A stretch of 10,508 nt of DNA from positions 1 through 10,508 of the forward strand of contig JAJXSZ010000080.1 in assembly GCA_021784255.1 (NCBI GenBank), given 5' to 3'. Origin of the DNA: Pseudomonadota bacterium. GTDB lineage: Bacteria; Pseudomonadota; Alphaproteobacteria; Acetobacterales; Acetobacteraceae. The notes beneath the pieces are model-generated. The model did not search any database and was not told where the DNA came from. It saw only the letters and a program-made list of their open reading frames with translations. A program made the translations under genes and the position numbers. Positions 1 through 5,408 of the stretch are shown one piece after another (the first letter of the stretch is position 1; the number at the start of each line of letters is the position of its first letter).

Positions 1-56
1 AGGAGCGGATCGCCGGTGGCTGCGATGGCGTGTGCGGGGGCAGTGGGGTTGGACAT
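1..56 (-). CDS. Possible 5' end of a gene leaving the left edge (N-terminus only)
   Basis: An ATG on the minus strand opens a frame without stops to the window edge, reading MSNPTAPAHAIAATGDPLL. Most codons (14 of 18) end in G or C, as in the real genes here, and an AGGG lies 6 nt upstream of the ATG. The 'DPLL' at the edge resembles the lead-in to the first strand of many ABC-transporter ATPases, but 18 codons cannot establish a family. It may equally be chance. Function is not assigned. Confidence 0.35.
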   Translation of the reverse strand, partial: MSNPTAPAHAIAATGDPL

Positions 57-162
57 GCGTGGCCCTGCAGACAATACATGAGGAGGCTAGCAGTGCCGCG
101 CTGCCGTTTCTAATCGTATCACTTCATACTTCCTGTCGTCTGCGTCCATGGATCGCGAGCGG

Positions 163-411
163 CGTCGGACAGCCGGCGCCGCTCGGGCCGGACCTGCACG
201 CGGTGACGGCACGGCTGTTCGCCGCCGAGGCCGAGGCGCGGGCGCCGCGGCCCTGCTCGGCGGACATCTGCGCATCGCCGCCGACAGCGCGTCGCACGTG
301 ATGCCGGTCCTCGCGGACCTGAAGGCGCGGCACGCGGGCATCCCCTTCTCGCTGGCGATCGGCAACTCGTCGGACGCGGTCGATCGCGTCGTTGATCACC
401 GCGCCGATGTC
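163..411 (+). pseudogene. Remnant of a LysR-type transcriptional regulator (frameshifted, both ends missing)
   Basis: Two adjacent frames carry successive parts of one LysR-type regulator. The first, from about 163 to 245, reads PLGPDLHAVTARLFAAEAEA, the linker helix that normally follows the DNA-binding domain ('P.PLG..L..VT..LF'). The second, from about 245 to 411, reads LRIAADSASHVMPVLADL and then SLAIGNSSDAVDRVVDHRADVA, the start of the effector-binding domain. Joining them needs a frameshift near 240-262. The N-terminal winged helix-turn-helix (about 60-70 residues) is not found upstream, and similarity stops abruptly after 'RADVA', just before a tandem repeat; most of the effector domain is gone. 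About 83 of roughly 300 residues remain, so no functional regulator is expected. Its former target is unknown; the epimerase/dehydrogenase operon or the left-edge gene are the obvious candidates. Confidence 0.7.
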
Positions 412-426
412 GCGGGGACGGTGCGC

Positions 427-474
427 GGAGAGGGTCGCGCCAGGGCGCGCGGAGAGGGTCGCGCCAGGGCGCGC
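427..474. repeat. 24-bp tandem repeat, two exact copies
   Basis: The block beginning GGAGAGGGTCGCGCCAGGG occurs at 427-450 and again without change at 451-474, and the last bases of the unit (gcgc) also precede the first copy. It lies between the end of the LysR remnant and the 3' end of the epimerase gene. Each unit contains short GCGC-rich inverted elements. The rest of 412-526 shows no gene; it is GC-rich with small palindromes (e.g. around 511-524) but no convincing terminator with a T tract. Confidence 0.9.
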
Positions 475-526
475 GGGGAACGTTACGCAGGCGCGCCGGG
501 ACGGCTGATCGCCGCGGCGGCCGCGC

Positions 527-1528
527 TCAGGCGAGCTGGAAGCCGTGGGCGAGCGGATCGCGGCTGTCGACGAAGATGGTGTTGTGGCCGATGACGCGCG
601 CCCAACCGGCGACGCTGGGCAGGATGGCCTGGCGGTCGCCGACCATGGCCAGGGATTCGACACGGCAGTGGAACAAGGTGCCGATGATGCTCTCGTGCAC
701 GAACTCCTCGCCGACGGCGAGCCGGCCGCGAGCGACGAGCTGCGCCATCCGCGCCGAGGAACCGGTGCCGCAGGGGGAGCGGTCGATCGCCTTCTCGCCA
801 TAGAAGACGGCGTTGCGGGCGCTGGCGCGCGCATCGCGCGGGCGGTCGCACCACATGACGTGGCTGACGCCGGCGATGCGCGCGTCGGCGGGATGAACCG
901 GCGCCAGCCGCGCCTGGGCGGCGCGGCGGACCAGCGGGCTCAGGCGCACGATGTCGGCGGCCGACATGGCATCGAGCCCGGGCCAAGCCGGCTGCGGCTC
1001 GACGATGGCGTAATAATTGCCGCCATAGGCGAGGTCGATGGTGAGCTCGCCGAGGCCGGGAACCTCGAGCGCGACGTCCGCCGCGTGCAGGTAGCTGGCG
1101 ACGTTGAACAGGCGCACCTGCTCGACATGCGGCCCCTGCTCGACATACTCGACGACGACGCGCCCGGCCGGGGCCTCGATGGCGAGGCGGCCCGGCTCGC
1201 GCGGCACCACGAGCCCGGCCTCGATCGCCGCGGTGACGGTGCCGATGGTGCCGTGGCCGCACATCGGCAGGCAGCCGCTCACCTCGATGTAGAGGACACC
1301 GATGTCGCAATCTTCGCGGCTCGGCGGATACAGGATCGATCCCGACATGACGTCGTGGCCGCGCGGCTCGAACATCAGGGCGCGGCGCACCCAGTCGTGG
1401 TCGCGCAGGAAGATCGCGCGCTTCTCGCTCATCGCCACGTTGGGCAGCGCCGGCGCGCCGCCGACGACGACGCGGACCGGATTGCCGCAGGTATGCGCAT
1501 CGATGCAGAAGAAGGTGTGGCGGCTCAT
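527..1528 (-). CDS. hypRE: 4-hydroxyproline 2-epimerase (proline racemase family)
   Basis: A 333-residue cytoplasmic enzyme of the proline racemase superfamily, predicted to convert trans-4-hydroxy-L-proline to cis-4-hydroxy-D-proline by two-base chemistry. Both catalytic cysteines are present: Cys90 in PMCGHGTIG and Cys253 in DRSPCGTGSSARMA. The Cys/Cys pair argues for a racemase/epimerase and against trans-3-hydroxyproline dehydratase, where the second position is Thr. Length is normal for the family (310-340) and the termini are intact (MSRHTFFCIDAHTCGNPVRV near the start). The ATG overlaps the TGA of the upstream dehydrogenase (ATGA, 1525-1528), and a GGGAG (1535-1539) lies 6 nt before it, so translation is probably coupled. 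Pairing with a D-amino-acid dehydrogenase is the classic hydroxyproline catabolic arrangement and favours 4-hydroxyproline over proline as substrate. Proline racemase activity cannot be excluded from sequence alone. Confidence 0.85.
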   Translation of the reverse strand: MSRHTFFCIDAHTCGNPVRVVVGGAPALPNVAMSEKRAIFLRDHDWVRRALMFEPRGHDVMSGSILYPPSREDCDIGVLYIEVSGCLPMCGHGTIGTVTAAIEAGLVVPREPGRLAIEAPAGRVVVEYVEQGPHVEQVRLFNVASYLHAADVALEVPGLGELTIDLAYGGNYYAIVEPQPAWPGLDAMSAADIVRLSPLVRRAAQARLAPVHPADARIAGVSHVMWCDRPRDARASARNAVFYGEKAIDRSPCGTGSSARMAQLVARGRLAVGEEFVHESIIGTLFHCRVESLAMVGDRQAILPSVAGWARVIGHNTIFVDSRDPLAHGFQLA

Positions 1529-2793
1529 GGGCGGCTCCCGGCACGGCGCTGGAAACGGGCGATGGCATAGGGCGCGAGGTCGATGGGCGGCTCGCGGCGG
1601 GCCAAGAGGTCGGCGATCAGGCGGCCGGTCGTCGCCGCCTGGGTGAGGCCGAGATGGCCGTGGCCGAAGGCGTAGAAGACGTTGCGGTGGCGCACCGAGG
1701 GGCCGATCACGGGGAGGCTGTCGGGCGTCGCCGGGCGATGGCCCGCCCAGGCGACGCCGCCCTCGGTCCGGAGGCCGGGGAGGTAGATCCGGGCGAGCCG
1801 CGCCAGGGCCTGCGCGCGCCTGGGGTTGGCCGGGGCGTCGAGGCCGCCGAACTCCGCCGCGCCGCCGATGCGCAGGCCGATGCTGAGCGGGGTGGCGACG
1901 AATTTGCGCTCGGCGAAGATGACCTCGCGGCGCAGCACGACGCCGGGGTCGGCGACGGTGGTGTTGTAGCCGCGCTCGCTCTCGAGCAGCACGCGCTCGC
2001 CGAGACCGCGGGCGAGGCGGCCCGACCAGGCGCCGGCGGCGACGACGACGTTGCCGAAGCGCAGCGTCTCGCCGCCTTCCAGCGCGAGGCGGATATCGGC
2101 TTCGCCCTGCGGCGCGATCGCGACGACACGCCCGGCGCGGATCACGACGCCGGCGCGCAGGAGCCATTCGCGCAGGGCGTCGGTCAATCGTTTCGGATCG
2201 TTGACGTGGCACCATTGCGGGGTGAAGACGGCGCAGGCGACCGCCGGGCCGAGCGCCGGCTCGAGCGCGCGCGCCTCGGCGCCGCTGAGCTCCTCGGCGA
2301 CGACGCCGTGGGCGCGCTTGAGCGACCATTCGGCCGCGTCGCGCCGGCGCGACGCCTCGCTCGCGTAGACGGTGAGCGCGCCGAGGCGGTGCAGCTCGCC
2401 CGTGAGGCCGGTCGCCGCCAGCATCGCCAGCAGGTCGGCCTCGACGCCGGCGTTGAGCGCGGCGAGGGCGGCGGCGATGCGGGGCACCTCGCCGGCGCGG
2501 CCGGCGGCGAGGAAGGCGCGCAGCCACGGCAGCAGCCGCGGCGCGTAGGCCGGGCGGATCGCCAGCGGGCCGAGCGGATCGAGCAGCCAGCGCGGCACCT
2601 TCCAGACCAGGCCGGGAACCGAGGCGGGCACGATTTCGGTCGTGGCGATGCCGCCGGCGTTGCCGAAGGAGGCCTTGTCGCCCTCCGGCGCGGGGTCGAG
2701 GACCACGACGCGATGGCCGTCGCGGTGCAGGTGCCAGGCGGTGGCGAGGCCGACGATGCCGGCGCCGATCACCGCGACGCTTTGTTCTGCCAA
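1525..2793 (-). CDS. FAD-dependent D-amino-acid (probable D-hydroxyproline) dehydrogenase
   Basis: A 422-residue DadA/DAO-family flavoenzyme. The N-terminus carries the FAD-binding Rossmann motif VIGAGIVGLATAW (Gly10, Gly12, Gly15) with an acidic residue at the end of strand 2 (Asp33), then ASFGNAGGIATTE (about 41-53), the counterpart of the DadA 'ASFANGG' loop. The C-terminal DAO signature is present: WAGHRPATPDSLPVIGP from 349 and FGHGHLGLTQA from about 376. Its predicted role is oxidation of cis-4-hydroxy-D-proline to the pyrroline-4-hydroxy-2-carboxylate, passing electrons to the respiratory chain (HypO/LhpB-type role, inferred from the coupled epimerase). I chose the TTG at 2793 because MAEQSVAVIGAG begins right at the Rossmann strand and GGAG lies 6 nt upstream. 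A longer reading from an ATG at 2928 would only add a Ser/Pro-rich tail encoded by tandem repeats. It is first in a two-gene operon. Confidence 0.85.
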   Translation of the reverse strand: MAEQSVAVIGAGIVGLATAWHLHRDGHRVVVLDPAPEGDKASFGNAGGIATTEIVPASVPGLVWKVPRWLLDPLGPLAIRPAYAPRLLPWLRAFLAAGRAGEVPRIAAALAALNAGVEADLLAMLAATGLTGELHRLGALTVYASEASRRRDAAEWSLKRAHGVVAEELSGAEARALEPALGPAVACAVFTPQWCHVNDPKRLTDALREWLLRAGVVIRAGRVVAIAPQGEADIRLALEGGETLRFGNVVVAAGAWSGRLARGLGERVLLESERGYNTTVADPGVVLRREVIFAERKFVATPLSIGLRIGGAAEFGGLDAPANPRRAQALARLARIYLPGLRTEGGVAWAGHRPATPDSLPVIGPSVRHRNVFYAFGHGHLGLTQAATTGRLIADLLARREPPIDLAPYAIARFQRRAGSRP

Positions 2794-2855
2794 GACGAAC
2801 TCCGGTCGGGACGAACTCGGTTGGGACGAACTCGGTTGGGACGAACTGCGGTTGG
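2794..2855. repeat. 15/16-bp tandem repeat (4 units) in the dehydrogenase leader
   Basis: Four head-to-tail units: 2794-2809 (16 bp, variant), 2810-2824 and 2825-2839 (both GACGAACTCGGTTGG), and 2840-2855 (16 bp, one extra base). The array directly abuts the TTG start of the minus-strand dehydrogenase, so it forms the proximal 5' leader. The unit next to the gene differs from the others so that its complement reads CCGGAGTTCGTC, giving the GGAG Shine-Dalgarno; the standard units read CCGAG there. Confidence 0.92.
2800..2803 (-). promoter_or_regulatory. Ribosome binding site of the dehydrogenase (decides a TTG start)
   Basis: On the minus strand GGAG is followed by TTCGTC (6 nt) and then TTG. 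This places the start at the first residue before the FAD-binding strand. The site lies inside the first repeat unit of the leader array. Confidence 0.65.
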
Positions 2856-3025
2856 GGCGCGACGCTGCCGGCGGACCTTGTGTCGCGTGCGGGCGTAGCG
2901 CAGCCTCCGGCGGGAGACAATCGCGCACCGGTGGCGGCCGCGCCGGCGCGACGCTGTTGCTCGCTGTGGTTCATGGATGGCACCGGCCCCGGCACGGCTA
3001 TCGTCGCGGCGGTCGTGGAGGGGGC
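2856..3025. promoter_or_regulatory. Divergent intergenic region between dehydrogenase and metal ATPase
   Basis: About 170 bp that must hold promoters for two divergent genes. A 12-bp direct repeat GGCGCGACGCTG occurs at 2856-2867 or one base either side, and again at 2945-2956. On the minus strand TTGTCT (2920-2915) lies 17 bp before TACGCC (2897-2892), a poor sigma-70-like candidate for the catabolic operon. No clear promoter for the ATPase and no recognisable Fur, NikR or MerR-type operator is visible. Confidence 0.3.
3017..3021 (+). promoter_or_regulatory. Ribosome binding site of the metal ATPase (decides a TTG start)
   Basis: GGAGG followed by GGGC and then TTG at 3026. The start gives a protein that begins a few residues before the first membrane helix, as expected for a P1B-5 ATPase without an N-terminal metal-binding domain. 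A GTG at 2966 is a possible but less supported alternative. Confidence 0.55.
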
Positions 3026-5395
3026 TTGGTTTCCGATCGGATCCTGCATCGCGCGCTGATCGCGCTTGCCGTCGTCGGGCTGGCGGCGGGACTGGTCGCG
3101 CACGCCACCGGGCGGGCCGGGCTCGCCGGGCTGCTGTGGACGCTGACGACGCTGCCGGTGGCGGCGGGGCTGCTGTTCGCCATCGTGCGCGACCTGCTCG
3201 CGGGGCGGCTCGGCGTCGATATCATCGCGCTGCTGTCGATGACCGGCGCGGTGCTGCTCGGCGAGCCGCTGGCGGGCGCGGTGGTGGCGCTGATGTATGC
3301 CGGCGGCAGCACGCTCGAGGACGTGGCGGTGGGGCGCGCGGAGCAGAACCTGCGCGCGCTCGCCGACCGGGCGCCGCGGCTGGCGCACCGCTATGGCGAC
3401 GGCGCCATCGCCGATGTGCCGGTCGAGGCGGTGGCGGTGGGCGAGCGGCTGCTGGTGCGCGCGGGTGAGGTCGTTCCGGTCGATGGCGTGGTCGCGAGCG
3501 AGCAGGCGGTGGTCGATGAATCGACGCTGACCGGCGAGGCGATCGCGGTGGTGCGCGGGCGCGGCAGCCCGGTCGCGAGCGGGGCGGTGAACGCGGGCCA
3601 GGCCTTCGACCTGCGGGCGACCGCGCTTGCCGCCGACAGCACCTATGCCGGGATCGTGAAGATGGTGGCGGCGGCGCAGGCGACGAAGGCGCCGCTGGTG
3701 CGGCTCGCGGATCGTTTCGCGCTCGTGTTCCTGCCGGCGACCGCGCTGGTGGCGTTCGTGGCGTGGCTGGTGTCGGGCGACCCGCAGCGGGCCCTCGCGG
3801 TGTTCGTCGCGGCGACCCCCTGCCCGCTCATTCTCGCCGCCCCCGTCGCCTTCATCGCCGGGGTGGCGCAGGCGGCGTGGCGCGGCATCCTGGTCAAGGG
3901 CGGCGGCGTGCTGGAGGCGCTGGCGCGGGTGCGCACGGTGCTGTTCGACAAGACCGGCACGCTGACGATGGGTGGGGCGCGGCTGCTGTCGATCGAAACC
4001 GCGCCGGGCGAGGACGCCGCCGAGGTGCTGCGGCTCGCGGCCTCGCTGGAGCAGGCCTCGCACCACGTCGTCGCCGACGTCATCGTGCAGAGCGCGCGCG
4101 AGCGCGGGCTGGCGCTGGAGCTGCCGCAGGAGGTGCGCGAGACGCTGGGCACCGGGCTCAGCGGCAGCATCGGCGGGCGCCGGGTCACGGCGGGGGCGGC
4201 GGCGATGATCGCACCCGACGCGCGGCAGGCGGGTTGGGCGCTGCGCGCGCTGCGCCGCGCCTCATGGCGCTCGGCGCTGATCGTGTTCGTTGCGGTGGAC
4301 GAACGGCCGGCCGGCGCGCTGCTGCTCGCCGACGAGCTGCGCCCGGAGGCGCCGCGGGCGATCCGCACCCTGCGCGAGGCGGGCGTCGGGCGGGTGCTGA
4401 TGGTGACCGGCGACCGGGCGGAGACGGCGGAGACGATCGGCGCGGCGCTCGACCTCGACCAGGTGCTGGCGGACCGGCTGCCCGCCGACAAGGTCGATGC
4501 GGTGCGTTACGAACAGCAGCGCCAGCAGACGGCGATGGTGGGCGACGGCATCAACGACGCGCCTGCGCTGGCGGCGGCGGATGTCGGGATCGCGCTCGGC
4601 GCGCGCGGCGCCAGTGCCTCCTCCGAGGCGGCGGACGCGGTGATCCTCGCCGACTCGCTCGACCGTGTCGGCGAGGCGATCCTGATCGCGCAGCGGGCCC
4701 GGCGCATCGCGATGCAGAGCATCGTCGCCGGCATGGGGCTGTCGGGGCTGGCGATGCTGGCGGCGGCCGCGGGCCGCCTCGCGCCGGTGCCGGCGGCGAT
4801 CGTGCAGGAGGTGATCGACGTCCTGGTGATCCTCAACGCGCTGCGGGCGCTGCAGCCGGTGCGGCGGCGGCGGCAAGCGACGATCGGCGAGAGCTCCGGG
4901 CGCGAGCTGTGGCGCGACCACGCGGCGCTGGCGCTCAGTCTGGACAAGTTGCGCGCCATCGCCGACGCGCTGGACGACGCGCCCGAGGCGCGGGCGGCGG
5001 CGCTGATCGGCGAGGCCAACGCGCTGGTGCACGAGACCGTGGTGGCGCATGAGCGCGCCGACGAGGGCGCGATCCATTCCCTGGCCGCGGCGCGGCGCGC
5101 CGAGGCCGTGAGCCTCGCCGCGGTGAGCCGCGCGCACCGCGAGATCCTGCACCTCGCCCGCCAGCTCGACCGGCTGGCCCAAAACTTCCGGACGACGGAC
5201 TTACCGGCGACGGACTTACCGGCGACGGACTTACCGGCGACGGACACCACGGCGGACCGGGCGGCGCCGGAAGGGCCGTCGGCGGACCGCTACCTGGTAC
5301 GCGACGCACAGCGGCTGATCGAATCGCTGCTGCAGATCGTGCGCATCCATACCGCGCAGGAAGAAGACATCTACGCGGCGTTTCTCGAACCCTGA
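3026..5395 (+). CDS. P1B-5 type heavy-metal P-type ATPase with C-terminal hemerythrin-like domain (Nia-like Ni/Fe exporter)
   Basis: A 789-residue inner-membrane P-type ATPase. The N-terminus has hydrophobic helices (about 9-27, 33-54, 64 onward) and no HMA or CXXC metal-binding domain. Core motifs are intact: DESTLTGEA (TGE at 169-171), the membrane metal site TPCPLILAAP (264-273, TPC-x6-P), the phosphorylated DKTGT (Asp308), TGD (461-463) and GDGIND (506-511). TPC defines subgroup P1B-5, whose studied members move Ni and Fe. The final helix region reads VPAAIVQEVIDVLVILNALR. Residues from about 620 form a helical domain with hemerythrin-type ligands: His632, His669, His675 in HERADE, His704 and His709, and His775 with Glu779/Glu780. 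A C-terminal hemerythrin-like domain is a known hallmark of P1B-5 pumps and suggests redox or O2 sensing. Oddities: the loop before the last helix is expanded by three TDLPA repeats, and the usual His-Pro of the nucleotide domain appears as His346-His347. The gene ends 9 bp before the convergent RND permease gene. Confidence 0.88.
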   Translation: MVSDRILHRALIALAVVGLAAGLVAHATGRAGLAGLLWTLTTLPVAAGLLFAIVRDLLAGRLGVDIIALLSMTGAVLLGEPLAGAVVALMYAGGSTLEDVAVGRAEQNLRALADRAPRLAHRYGDGAIADVPVEAVAVGERLLVRAGEVVPVDGVVASEQAVVDESTLTGEAIAVVRGRGSPVASGAVNAGQAFDLRATALAADSTYAGIVKMVAAAQATKAPLVRLADRFALVFLPATALVAFVAWLVSGDPQRALAVFVAATPCPLILAAPVAFIAGVAQAAWRGILVKGGGVLEALARVRTVLFDKTGTLTMGGARLLSIETAPGEDAAEVLRLAASLEQASHHVVADVIVQSARERGLALELPQEVRETLGTGLSGSIGGRRVTAGAAAMIAPDARQAGWALRALRRASWRSALIVFVAVDERPAGALLLADELRPEAPRAIRTLREAGVGRVLMVTGDRAETAETIGAALDLDQVLADRLPADKVDAVRYEQQRQQTAMVGDGINDAPALAAADVGIALGARGASASSEAADAVILADSLDRVGEAILIAQRARRIAMQSIVAGMGLSGLAMLAAAAGRLAPVPAAIVQEVIDVLVILNALRALQPVRRRRQATIGESSGRELWRDHAALALSLDKLRAIADALDDAPEARAAALIGEANALVHETVVAHERADEGAIHSLAAARRAEAVSLAAVSRAHREILHLARQLDRLAQNFRTTDLPATDLPATDLPATDTTADRAAPEGPSADRYLVRDAQRLIESLLQIVRIHTAQEEDIYAAFLEP
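5194..5245 (+). repeat. 15-bp tandem repeat, 3.5 exact units, inside the ATPase gene
   Basis: GACGGACTTACCGGC is present at 5194-5208, 5209-5223 and 5224-5238, followed by a 7-bp partial copy. The unit is in frame and encodes repeated TDLPA in the Thr/Ala/Pro/Asp-rich loop joining the helix carrying His704/His709 to the last helix carrying His775. The identity of all copies suggests recent expansion by slippage; the reading frame is kept. Confidence 0.95.
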
Positions 5396-5408
5396 GGCCG
5401 GGCCTCAG
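5392..5408. terminator. Palindrome holding both convergent stop codons (possible bidirectional terminator)
   Basis: CTGAGGCCGGGCCTCAG is a perfect inverted repeat with 8-bp arms around one central base. It contains the TGA of the ATPase on the plus strand and the TGA of the RND permease on the minus strand, symmetrically. As RNA it could fold into a stem of about six pairs with a five-base loop for either transcript. There is no T tract on either side, so intrinsic termination is unproven. Confidence 0.45.

Noticed and set aside
2892..2920. Sigma-70 promoter TTGTCT-17-TACGCC for the catabolic operon.
   Set aside because: The -10 match is poor (TA only); kept merely as a weak candidate in the intergenic entry.
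1525..2928. Longer dehydrogenase starting at an ATG at 2928.
   Set aside because: The extra 45 residues are low-complexity, encoded by the tandem array and intergenic DNA, with no signal peptide; the TTG at 2793 has a well-spaced GGAG and starts at the Rossmann strand.
527..4066. A 1179-codon open frame on the minus strand spanning the epimerase, dehydrogenase and part of the ATPase.
   Set aside because: Only its last 333 codons match a protein family (the epimerase). The rest is Arg/His/Pro-rich antisense or out-of-frame reading of real genes, kept open by high GC.
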